DNA from: Serinus canaria
Lineage: Eukaryota > Chordata > Aves > Passeriformes > Fringillidae
DNA length: 64,000 nt
Direction of reading: 5' to 3'
NCBI RefSeq assembly: GCF_022539315.1
Contig: NC_066313.1
Coordinates: forward strand, 68,389,934 to 68,453,933
In this document: positions 24,546-34,845 of the stretch, piece by piece
How the letters are laid out: every line of letters begins with the position of its first letter
How positions within the stretch are numbered: the stretch's first letter is position 1
Made by a program: the position numbers and the translations under genes
The notes under the pieces: generated by a model
Seen by the model: the letters and a program-made list of their open reading frames with translations, nothing else
Told to the model about the DNA's origin: nothing
The model's database searches: none

Positions 24546-26227
24546 AGACTGTAATGCATCAACTTAAATATAAGAAACAGGGGGGAAAGGCTCACTAGGG
24601 TCAAGATAAAATGACATTCTCTACTCTCCCTTTATACACTGAATATTTTTGTGCCTGAGGGTAATCAGGCTGGATTTTTGTATTCTCCCACAAGCTGGAG
24701 CTGCGTAAATGCAAAGCAAAGTAATCAAGAGATGTTTTCAAAACACATTTCAGATTTTCATAATGTTTCATTAAAAAATGTGTGGAATTGGAACTTGCTA
24801 ATTGCATCTTGAAAGGCATATATAATAAAATGAAACCTTGACTACACTTAGCGAAGCAGTGCAGAAGAAAAAAAATTAATTCATAGTAATACAAGACTCA
24901 TTGCTGACTTTTTTTTTTTTTTTCCAAATGACTAAGGACGCAAATCCAATTAGCCATCAAGGTTGCCTCCACACAAAATATACTGTGCTCATTTATTTTG
25001 ACAAGTGAGTTTTTACTTTAATTACTTACAATATAATTGTAAATTGTGCTAATAAATCAGGGATGTGTATCTTACTAAAGCAAAACTTCAAAGTAGTATG
25101 AGCTCTCATTGCAGCTTTCTTCCATTAAATCTTCTCTGCAAAAGGCAATAAACAAGGGGATTACAGATACATGAAATGAGAGTTCACAGCTACTCCAGAG
25201 AAGAAAGGTCACACTCAGAAGTTTTGTATGATTTCAAAGTGAGGGAAAAAAATGGCAGTGTGTAGAATGTGTACCAAGAAGTCAAAACAGTAAACAGGCA
25301 GTGGGAACAGTGTGACAGACCCTGGCAGGGGAAGGGACGGGGGAACCACGGCCCTTTGTGTCACAGGGAGATGGGAGCACACCTGCTGCCCTTTCCTATT
25401 GCACCCCCGAAAGAAGTGGGTGGGGCAGAGCAGGTGACATTTTGTCACATGACATATTTCATTGCTCTGACTAGATCACCTCTCTACCTGCCTGATTTCC
25501 TTTATGGAAAACAGAACCCACCACAGGTCAAATCTTGCCTAAAATATTTATCTGGAGCCAGCTTTGCCTCAGTGATGCCATTTGGGTTTTGCCATTTTCC
25601 TTTATATGTTCTCTGTGTTCTTCACATATATATTTTTTAACTCTGTCACCTTTTTTATTAGTAGCTTTCCCAGAAAACTAGTAGTAGTTTTCCCAGAACT
25701 TTTCCATGGTCTTTCTCTAGGCAGAAAGACAAAATTCCAGAGCTCCAAGCAGCAGTGGGTCAGCCCCTGTCCTATCTTGGTTCTTCTGGGGAACCAAGGC
25801 CAAGAACAACTCTTGGAGATACATTCTCATGAACAAAGTACAGCTGCTGCTGAAGGTGGAGCTCCAGGGAAGGAACTTGACCTGGGATGGGGGGGGGGGA
25901 AATTGCATCACCACTTGTCCTCCTAACTGGTGCTTTTTATCAGTTCTGCTAATTTCCTAAAAACTATAAATCTGTAGTTATCCCTGTAGGGGTGGGCTTT
26001 TGTGGACATATTTCCACAACTGCCCCTGAAGGCCTTCATTAAATACCCTTTTTTATATTACCTCCTTACTAAAATTATCTTGAGTTAAATTTCCAGGTTG
26101 GGCGAAAGGCAATAATAGAACAGATTCCAGACATTGGGAAATGGTTTGAAGTAGATAATAAAATATGTGGCTTCAGTCCACCCTCTTTTCACAACCCTCC
26201 ATGTCCTAGACACACTTTAAGTGGGAA
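24546..26227. other. Unique and GC-richer unclassified sequence
   Basis: AT-rich until about 25300. Around 25310-25470 and 25735-25925 GC content rises and open frames of 114-123 codons appear (25269-25640, 25582-25926), overlapping and without recognisable domains. A G11 run lies at 25889-25899. I see neither CR1 nor the two LTR families here. It may be an older repeat or a short conserved block. Confidence 0.4.
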
Positions 26228-27060
26228 TTCCATAGAATCATAAAATCATATAATGGTAAGGGGCTTTAATGGACCATGAAGATCAACCCATTTTGCCATA
26301 AGAAGGGAGATCTCCTACTAGACCAGGTTGCTCAGGAGATAATTCCACCCTGCCTTTGAACCTTCCTGGCTTGGGGCATCCACAACCTCTCTGGGGAATC
26401 TGTTCCAGTGTCTCACCACCCACACAGTAAAGAATTTCTTCCTGAGATCTAATCTAAATTATTCAGTTTGAAAACATCCCCCCTTGTTTTGTCATCACAG
26501 GCACTTCAAAAACTCCCTCTCCAGACTTCTTGTAGGCCACATTAGATACTGGAAGGCTGCTATAAGGTCACTGGAAAGCCTTTTCCCCTCTAGCCTAAAT
26601 AACCTCCAACTCTCACCCTTTCCTAACAGGAAAGGTGCTCCATCCCTATGATCAACTTAGTGACTCTCCTGTGAGCTCATTCTAAGAGAGACACATCTTT
26701 TTGTGCTGGAGTCCCAAGATCTGGACGTGATGCTCCAAGCAGGCTATTGCAAAACCATATTAGAGAGGGAGAATCATCTCCCTTGGCCTGCTGGTCACAC
26801 TTTTTGATGTAGCCCAGGAAGTGGCTGGTTCTCTGGGCTACAGGTACACATTGTTGAGTCATGTTCAGGTTCTCATCCATTAATGCCTTCAAGTCATCCT
26901 CCCTGAGGCTATTCCCAATCAATTCTCTGCCCAGTCTGTATTTGTGGTTGGGATTGCCCCAACCCAGGTGCACTGCCTTGCCTTTGGCCTTGCTGAAATT
27001 CATGAGGTTCACACAAGCCAACACTCAAAGCTTTCAAGACCCCTCTGGAACTTTCTTAGT
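26228..27060 (-). mobile_element. CR1 LINE, 3' part with ORF2 C-terminus (antisense)
   Basis: Starts on the left with the antisense 3' tail ('catagaatcataaaatcat'). It continues through the antisense 3' UTR ('ctggcttggggcatccacaa', 'cagtaaagaatttcttcctg', 'ttgtcatcacaggcacttca') and then into the coding part, ending near 'tgaaattcatgaggttcaca'. It is a 5'-truncated copy of about 830 bp, the usual form for CR1 insertions. Many substitutions indicate an old insertion. Confidence 0.92.
26677..27024 (-). pseudogene. CR1 reverse-transcriptase C-terminal remnant
   Basis: This 115-codon minus-strand frame contains NFSKAKGKAVHLGWGNPNHK near its start and LGTPAQKDVSLLE at its end. Both match the order of the C-terminal end of CR1 ORF2 downstream of the catalytic RT motifs. 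The catalytic Asp-Asp motif is not included, so the fragment is inactive. It is part of the CR1 copy at 26228-27060. Confidence 0.8.
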
Positions 27061-29292
27061 TTAGCTTACAAGTGATATTTTTAATTAGAATATTTCAATT
27101 GAATTAGGTGAATTAATATAGCTATGACAGTTGTGCTAAGCAATAAGAGAAAAGCCAGCTATTTTGACCCATAAGCCTCACAAAAAATACAATTCATACT
27201 TAGCAGAAGTATTTTCTGAGGCGTTCCCCTTTTGCATTCCATAGAGTAATAGATAATTAGTAACCATGACGTGAGCTGCTAATAAACTGGATGCTTCTTT
27301 TTCTCATTTTGTTCTTGCTCACAATTTATCTAATCTGGGCCTAAAACATATTAGAGCAGCAGAACTGCAAAGGATCATTCTGTGAATGGCAGATGCTTCT
27401 AAATCAGTCAAACTCTTATAGATAAATGTGGCAAAAAATTACCAACCTGTGCTGGGAAGAAGGAGGACACAGAGAAGCCTCAGTGGAGTCCTTAGCATTT
27501 AACTAAGCAGCCAAAGGGAAATGACCCTAAAAAGCATACACCTGCTGGTGTGTTGGTCTCAGAAAACAGTGAATAATAACAGGAGTTTCACTTACAAAGA
27601 GGAGTTGTATCCAAGGAAAACAAATGGTATGCAGAAAAAAAGCCATAAAACAAAAAACAAACAAAACCAAAAAACAAACAAACAAAACAAAACAAAACCA
27701 AAAAGCAAAGAAGCAGAAAAAGGGATTTGCTACAGTGGTAGTTGCAATAACTGAGTATGGATTTTCTGCTACAAATAAATCAACGGTGAAAATAGTACCC
27801 CCAGAACAATGTAAAACTAAGTAGTCCTGGCTGTGTAAACTTGCTGCCTTCAAAGAACAGATGGAACTGGTGAATAAGCATTTATCTTACCTGCACTAGG
27901 CTCTTCTGAACTTTTCATAAAGTCCAGCATAGGAGCAGGCAAGTATGTATTTACCACTATGAAAATGAGACCAACAATCCTGATTATCTGCAGTGCAGAT
28001 TAAATGGTAGCTTAATATCTAGTTCTGTTTTGAACTAACTGTTCCCACGAAAAACTTGGCAGGACTGAGTCGAGTTGCAAGTATCATTTATCAAAGTCAA
28101 CCAAATAAAATGTTACTTGATTTGGGGGTCAGGAATTGATTAATTTGGGTCTTGGATTCAGTAGTGCAGTAGAACAAACACAGCAATTATGCTTTTATAT
28201 GAAATCTGAAATATTGAGTATGCAAGGGATCTGGGCTTCTATAATCTCAAAAATGCAATTCCTAATTCAGCCTCAGATACTGTATATCTTGTAGCTATTC
28301 ATCTCTCTACAAGGACAAGGCTCCATAGTTGATTGCTGTGAATCCAGACATCAATATATAATCATGACATAACAGGTGATAGTGTATGAATATTTTGTAA
28401 TATTTATGGTATCTTAGCACTGACCACAGACATTAAGCTAGGAGCGGACAAAATAACTTCATAAAAATACATGCAAAAAGTAAAATCTCATAAAGAAAAG
28501 AAATCTTGGGGAGCAGGTAATGATCCCCTAAATAATATACCAAGATGAGATCATTTCCTTATCTTTGGGGGTAGGGACAGAAGCATTGTCATAAGATAGG
28601 AAAAAGAGGCAATAAAGAATACATCCCAACTTCTGTTCCAGTTTCCCTGTCAAAGAGCATGATCACCTTGATCTTGATGACTAAGAATGATCATGAATCA
28701 CAGCCATCAGTGTTAACAAAAAAATTACTTCAATGGTTCTATATATTTATGGCTAGTTTAGGACAAATTTGCTAAGTAATAACTGTTCCATCTATGTGCT
28801 GATAACACTTGTTAGTGATTAAGGAGCAAATCGTAATGTGTATTGCTAATGACTATCAGCCCAGCAAAAGATTGCTTTCAAGTTTGAAAAAGCTTGATTT
28901 ATCAACTCTTTAATCTCTGCCCTCAGAACAATCTTCAATTCCCTAACTGATGTATAAATCTATAAAAACTGAGCTGGAACAAATTCTATTGGCCTTTGTT
29001 TTTACTTTAACTATGTGCTCTAATGGTTAGTGGGAGAAAATTTATGGTTACTATGCAACCTCTGCTAAAGCAGCACGAGGTTTCTGATCCATTCATCATC
29101 AGCACACATGCTTGTCTCACAAATAGCCTACAAACAGCTTGCATGATTATCACTAGTAGACTATCTAATGCCCTACCAAACTTTTCACTCATTAGAACAT
29201 TATGCATTTTAAAGAGCAAACCATAATCTCATGAGGATCTGTATTTTCAGACCAACTGCACTAACCTTGTAAAGAGTGCACTTTAGCATGAG
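27061..29292. other. AT-rich unique sequence, no gene seen
   Basis: Apart from the CAAAA-rich tract at 27644-27712, I see no repeat family, exon or RNA gene. The antisense open frame at 27527-27853, rich in Phe and Cys, is produced by that tract. Confidence 0.55.
27644..27712. repeat. CAAA/CAAAA simple repeat
   Basis: Imperfect CAAA, CAAAA and CCAAAA units over about 70 bp. Possibly derived from an A-rich retroelement tail, but no element body is recognisable beside it. Confidence 0.9.
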
Positions 29293-29555
29293 TGTCCTCA
29301 CTTTGGCTAAGATAGATTCAGTTTCTTTCCTGGTCACTGGTACAGTGTTGTGGCTTGGATTTTGAATGAGAATAATATTTATAATGCAGTGGTGCTTTGT
29401 TGTCCCTGAGTAGTGATTACTGTGAGTCAAGGGCTTTCCAGGTTCCCATGCTCCTCCAGTGAGCAGGTGCACAGGAAGCCATGAAGGAACACAGCCAGGA
29501 CAACTGATGTGAGCTGGCCTGAGGGAAATTCCATACTGTACAACACTTTGGCCAG

Positions 29556-29562
29556 TATATAA
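29556..29562 (+). promoter_or_regulatory. LTR TATA box
   Basis: TATATAA placed in the expected U3 position of the solo LTR, about 215 bp upstream of its polyadenylation signal. It could still drive transcription rightwards, but nothing in the sequence shows that it does. Confidence 0.6.
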
Positions 29563-29771
29563 ACTGGGGAGGAATTGCCTGGGAGGCACTGATCACTGCT
29601 CAGAGACTGACTGGGCATGGATCAGCTGGTGATGAGCCACTGTATTGTGCACAACTTTTTTCTGTTGGGATTTATTTCTCACTCTTCATTACTCCACCTC
29701 CTCCTAATATGACTACTATTACTGTTGCTATTATAATCATTATTGTTATAGTATTTTATTTTATTTTAATT

Positions 29772-29777
29772 ATTAAA
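29772..29777 (+). terminator. LTR polyadenylation signal (ATTAAA)
   Basis: ATTAAA in 'tattaaactgtcc', matching the R-region polyadenylation signal of this LTR family and lying downstream of the TATA box in the expected order. Confidence 0.6.
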
Positions 29778-30287
29778 CTGTCCTTACCTTAACACGTGGG
29801 CTTTACGTTTTCCTTTTTCTTGTACCCATCCCACCAGGGAGTGAGGAGTGAAACAACAACTGTGTGAAAGTTAGCTGCTGCCTTTGGTTAAGCCATGATA
29901 ATTGGAAACACAGGGAGATATAGATATACACTGAGAGTTTGTTTTTCTAGTTCTTCATCTACCAGGAGAATAGCGTAATAGAGACGTCTTGGTACTATCT
30001 TGATTTTCTGCTAGTGATTCTTACATGTTGCAATCCAAATCAGCTTTTTATTAGGCTGTTTCTATGTTGAGAGGTTAACTGCAGAGTATTCTTTGCTTTA
30101 AAGAGTACCCAAGAAGCAATTATTATCTTTCATTTAGGATGCATTTCAGAGTACCACTTCACTGCTTTTTCAAGGGTTAAACAGACTAAATATTTTAATT
30201 ATGTCATTAGGTAAAAAAAAAATATTTTTCAAATGTGAAGATCTGCTAAGATTATATTGGTTGAGACTTTTTAATATCTGCTGACCA

Positions 30288-30428
30288 TGAACCATAGGGC
30301 TCAAGACCAGGTGGGATGGGGCTTTGAACAACCTGGTCTGGCAGAAGGTGTCCCTGCTCATGGCAGAGGGATGGAGTTTGATGTTCTTTAAAGTCCCTTC
30401 CAACACAAACCATTCTGTGATGCTATGA
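30288..30428 (+). mobile_element. CR1 3' terminus (sense)
   Basis: 'gatggggctttgaacaacct', 'ggtctggcagaaggtgtccc' and 'ccttccaacacaaaccattc' end in 'tgtgatgctatgacc', the standard CR1 3' end with its degenerate ATTCTGTG tail. The copy is severely 5'-truncated, about 140 bp. Confidence 0.92.
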
Positions 30429-31391
30429 CCTTTGTGATTTAAACAAGATAAGTAATCCCTCTCATCCTTTTATGCTTTCTTGGAAAAGACAAAGAAACAT
30501 TAAATAATTTGATATGACAGTATGACAAACAGATAGGAATTTAATTGTATTAAGAGCTTGTTTCTATTTGTAGGAATATTATTAGATCATAAATGCATAT
30601 CTGTCAGATCATTATGTTCTTTCACTTGGAGCTGAAATGCTATTTCATAGTTAGAAGTAGTGTTCAGAACATTTGATTTATTCTTTTGGCAATTATGTCA
30701 TGAAAATGAAAATCATACCACCAAAGATACTACATTTTTGCTAAACTTTGTGAAGGAAATATGAAGATTCTTAACTTTGCCAATACAAGAACTAATGCTT
30801 TGACTATATAATACCTAAAAAACCCCAAACCAAACACCTCCTAAATAAAATTAATTTTAATAAAGATGGTGCATGACAAGCTTTTCTCCTTGACATTTCT
30901 TTCGTGTTTACTCTGCTGTATTCTGACATCTCTAGATTGAGCTGGACCACTGACTGCCTGTTAGGGAATTATTGAATCAGGAGTATTTGCTGGCTAGAAG
31001 CCCTGCTTGACGTGCAGAACAGAAAAATAGAACTTTGGAAGCAAGTAAGAGGTGAACTCTTGAAGATAACTGCCAACATCCTTCCTTTCCTGGGTGTATT
31101 GTGAAAGGCCAGACTGCCTAAATAACTTTGTAAAAGTCAATGCCTTTACTGCAGAGGTACTCCGTGAAAGGTTAGTTGTTCATGTCGGACAAAACTCACA
31201 GTGTTACCAGACTATTTCAGAGCTGTTGTTCACCTTAGTCACATATTTTTATGATGGTGGGATTTCAGATTTGTGTGGCAAAAAAAAAAAGGCAAAAGAG
31301 AAATCTAGTCTCTTGAAAATCTGCTGTTATCAAATTAATAGCTGCTGGCCACAACCTATATATAATAAATACTGTAGGAATTAAGTATTCA
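30429..31391. other. Unique sequence between two CR1 ends
   Basis: AT-rich; no gene recognised. A 96-codon frame at 31094-31384 (with Cys-rich start and a Lys run) shows no recognisable domain. Confidence 0.5.
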
Positions 31392-31535
31392 TTTTCACTG
31401 GAGATGTTCAAGAACCACCTGGCTGCAACCCTGAGCAATGTGCTCAAGGATGGCCTTGCTTGAGCAGAGAATTTGGACCAAATGAGCCACAGTGGACCCT
31501 TCCAACCTAACCCATTCTGTGATTTTGTGATTTGC
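31392..31535 (+). mobile_element. CR1 3' terminus (sense)
   Basis: 'ggagatgttcaagaaccacc', 'tggaccaaatgagccacagt' and 'cttccaacctaacccattct' end with 'gtgattttgtgattt', a clear ATTCTGTG-type CR1 tail. It is about 1 kb from the previous copy but belongs to a different subfamily, judging by the divergent text before the tail. Confidence 0.92.
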
Positions 31536-33989
31536 CATTATTTTCACATGCAATCACCCAATTACTCATTTTTTCCAATTTAAATTACTGATTTTTTTCT
31601 GAATTTGTAAACTTGTTTGTGCATAATTTTCCACTCCACTGATATGAAAAGTGCTTTATAAAAATTAACAGTAATAATTGCTGAGTCCAACTGGAGAATT
31701 TTTTACACAATTTTATGCCCTGTGGCATCTTTCCCTCCTAATTCTCATTAAACTGAACAAAGTCCCATTTTGTCTTGCTCTCTCCTCTTCTTATGTAAGC
31801 TTCTCACTTCAATTAAAAAAAAAATCAGTTAAATACAGCTGATAAATGTTTAGTAAATAAGTAAACAACCCGTACAGACTTCTACAGACACTGTGTAGCC
31901 TTGGACATCTTTACACTGTCCAAACCATCAAAAGAGAAATTGTGTAAAGACTGCAAATCACTTACAACTAAATGGAAACACTGAATACACAAGCAATTTT
32001 CAAAATAAGTAAATGATTTTTTTAACCAGAATCAAGCTAAATAAAATGGAAAAGTCGTCTGGGATTTCCTACTAAGTTATAATTTTTAAAAAGAAGGTAA
32101 AAAATTGTTTTAATATACAATTGCACGATTGCAAATTTAAAGAAAAAAATATGGCATTTCATAATGTTACTGTATGTGCTTGAGCTCCCATGCCTATCAG
32201 GTATTTATACCTACTACTCTAAAATGCTGTTTTGAAATGTTTTTTATAGTCACACATATCTATTTATATCACATTTGCCAACACTAGAGCCAAAAGGTGA
32301 CCTGAAGAACTAATTTTGTGGAAAAGTCATTAATAAACAAAGAAAAATATTGTTTTTACGTAAAAAACTGCATAAACTTTAGAGCTCAGAACCATACTGT
32401 GTCTAATTTTTAACTTGCGTGAACTTTAAAGTTGAAAAAAGTGTCAATACACTCTAGTTGCCATTAAAACAAAAAAATGACCTTGGATGCTTGCTCTAAA
32501 AAAGGCAAAGAGAGCAGTGGCTTTTGGAGAAAAAGAATCTTTAATAATACAAGTGATATTATAAAGTCTGAGAAGTTACAACACTAATAAACAATTTTGA
32601 GGGAATTATCATATGCAAATGCATTATATTTTATCCCAGGGCCAAATATGTTACCTTGATTTGAAACCTGTAACAAATATGGTTTTTCTCCTTGTCTCTG
32701 TGCATGACCTAAAGTAATTATTTCTAACTGATTAACTCTTCACAGGTCTGTGGTTTAAAAGGAAACAGAAGCCAGGTGTCAATGTAGTGTCTTTTTGTAC
32801 TTGTAGAAAAATGTCCTTCAGGATCGTACAGCACCAAGTGCTATATTAATAAAGAACTAAACTTAGTTTTTTCTTGGGGTTATAAAGAGTCCACAATTAA
32901 AGAAGTGTAACAAATGAGGGAGCAGAAAGTAGACCAGTTCTCACAGTATTTGGCACCTGAATGGCATGGCCAATTCCATTCACATCTTTTATTTGGAGAT
33001 TCTTAAACAACTTTCTTTTACAGAAGAAAAGGCAAAACATTTTAAGACCAACTGTGCTTTTTTTTAGTTCCCTATCAAAGTATAGAGTCCGTGTTCTAGC
33101 GTCTTCTGGGCACAGCTGACTAATTACATTGAAACTAACTTTTAAAATATTAGGTCAATACTAATCTTTAGAAGAATATACATTTTGTTTTATATAATAT
33201 ATTTTGGTGGCAAAGTACAACAAATGCTTTTTAAATTACCAAAATTATTTATAATTAGTGAGATGTCATTTCTGTCCTTATATACTGACAAGACCTAAAT
33301 TTTTTGGTTTCTCTTGACTCCCAAGAACACTTCAATGTACAAATCTGAGAAATTTGTAGAAGAAATGGTAAAAAAACATCAATAAAAGTACCAAATAGAA
33401 ATGAGAAAAAAGAAGAGTTTACAGCAGTAAGAACTGGGATTTAACATTTGGGAAAAATAGAGAGACAGGAAAGGAGCACAGAAGGAAAGTTGCTGTAGAT
33501 GGCTTTTTTTGGGGAACGATTTTTTGAAAATATCAGCTGTAGGATATTTTAACAATAATATCCTACATCTAACATTACTACATTGATAGAAATGTATAGT
33601 AACATAATCAGTACAAATGTAAGGCCCCAGAAAACTCACTCAATAGTATGACTCACACTTAGCATGGCTTACAGTTATTCATGGACTCTGAGGTAGATAC
33701 ACAGGAGAAATGTCTACAAGATACTCTCAAGAGGTCAAAACAAAAAAAAACTTTACTGGTAACTTCAGAAAACCAAAGACCTGCAAAAGTTTAGAGCAAC
33801 ATTCAATTGACATAAAGCAGTTCACAAAGCATTCACTTAGCCCTCTCAAAACTCCAAGCTCATTCAGTTTTAAGTTATTCAAAATTCCAAGAAGAGAAAA
33901 CTAGAAGCATAAAGAGGAGAAAGACAGAAAAGATATAGCAAAGAACAAGTATAGCTGTCAGTCCTGATTCCAGTGGTGTTTTACACACA
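31536..33989. other. AT-rich unique sequence, no gene seen
   Basis: No exon, repeat family or RNA gene recognised. A 10-bp perfect inverted repeat with a 10-base loop lies at 33538-33567. Confidence 0.55.
33538..33567. repeat. 10-bp inverted repeat
   Basis: The arms at 33538-33547 and 33558-33567 are exact reverse complements flanking a 10-base A/T-rich loop. In DNA this AT-rich such pairs are common, so function is doubtful. Confidence 0.75.
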
Positions 33990-34300
33990 GAAATTCCATG
34001 AGGAGGTGGGATCAAGACGTGCTCACTCCATGCTATGGCTTAGGAACCCTTTGGCTTTCCTGGGATCTGCCCCCACGAGGGATTTTGGTCATTTGGCCAC
34101 TCAGGAGCTGGGATAGGGGCTCCAGAGGCAGGAGTGGAGCATTGCCTCTGGTGTGCCAGGGGTTGGTGGCTACTGCAGGGCTGGGCTACAGGCCTGGAGA
34201 GGGTGGGGTGTGCAGAACAGAGCATCGCCTCGCCAGGGCACGGCCCGACTTGCACATACGCACCCGAAATTTTTCAAGCCAGCAATCCTCCAGTCTCTCA
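33990..34300. other. Isolated GC-rich block, unclassified
   Basis: About 300 bp of clearly GC-rich text containing a cluster of CpG (34225-34270) inside very AT-rich DNA, followed by an A10-11 run at about 34316-34326. Open frames on both strands (33998-34378 plus, 126 codons) show no recognisable domain. The sharp composition change plus adjacent A-run would fit an inserted element or retrocopy, but I recognise no family. A small CpG island or exon is the alternative. Confidence 0.45.
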
Positions 34301-34746
34301 CAACAAGTAATAACAAAAAAAAAAGCTTTATGGGTGTTAGGAAAAAAAGAAAACCTATATTGGCCAATTTCAAGATGACCTGCAAAAATATTGACCTAAT
34401 ATACAAGTTGATTAAAACAAAAAAAGAGGGATAGAGAAAATAAATTTTACAGTGGGGCAGTACAATAGATAAAAATCCAAATTAGACTTAGGAAAGTGGA
34501 TCTACTGAAAGAATTGTTTGCTTTCTTTTAAAGTAACATAACTGGTTGATAAATTTAGTAAGGTTAATATAATATATTTACATTGCTGTTGCACATTCTA
34601 GAACATGCTGTAATATATTTAAGAGACTTACATAATGCAAAATCAAATAGTAAATGCTTGATAGACTTAAAACTGAAAATACAGCTGCAAACAAAACATT
34701 GTAATTGAATTAATTACAGTTCTATTCTAGGGGTCATGATTTGTTG
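34301..34746. other. AT-rich unique sequence, no gene seen
   Basis: Between the GC-rich block and the poly-T/poly-A inverted repeat. No feature beyond the A-run noted next to the GC-rich block. Confidence 0.5.
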
Positions 34747-34845
34747 TTTTTTTTTTTTTTTTTTTAATTTGCAGACTCCAGAATGAATGTAATTCACAGG
34801 GTCATGGTAGATGATCCATAATTAAAAAAAAAAAAAAAAAAAAAA
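34747..34845. repeat. Poly-T/poly-A inverted repeat with 50-base spacer
   Basis: T19 followed by AATT (34747-34769) and AATT followed by A22 (34820-34845) form a 23-bp perfect inverted repeat around a 50-base unique spacer. Paired homopolymers like these can arise from two oppositely oriented retroelement tails, but no element bodies are seen on either side. Confidence 0.85.

Larger units (their letters stand above)
29293..29900 (+). mobile_element. Solo ERV LTR, family A (sense)
   Basis: Begins TGTCCT at 29293 and ends near 29900 after 'gctgcctttggttaagcc'. It carries a TATA box (TATATAA, 29556-29562) inside 'gccagtatataaactgggga' and an ATTAAA polyadenylation signal at 29772-29777, in the right order for U3-R-U5 on the plus strand. 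'cagtatata.actggg' is shared with the reverse complement of the LTR at 49789. No gag-pol is adjacent, so this is probably a solo LTR. Length of about 608 bp is compatible with a full LTR. No clear target-site duplication was found. Confidence 0.85.

Noticed and set aside
25889..25899. G11 run as a functional quadruplex
   Set aside because: A single uninterrupted G run with no companion runs close by; most likely slippage.
27527..27853. 108-codon antisense frame rich in Phe and Cys, resembling a membrane protein
   Set aside because: It is the reverse reading of a CAAAA-rich simple repeat; the hydrophobicity is an artefact of T-rich codons.
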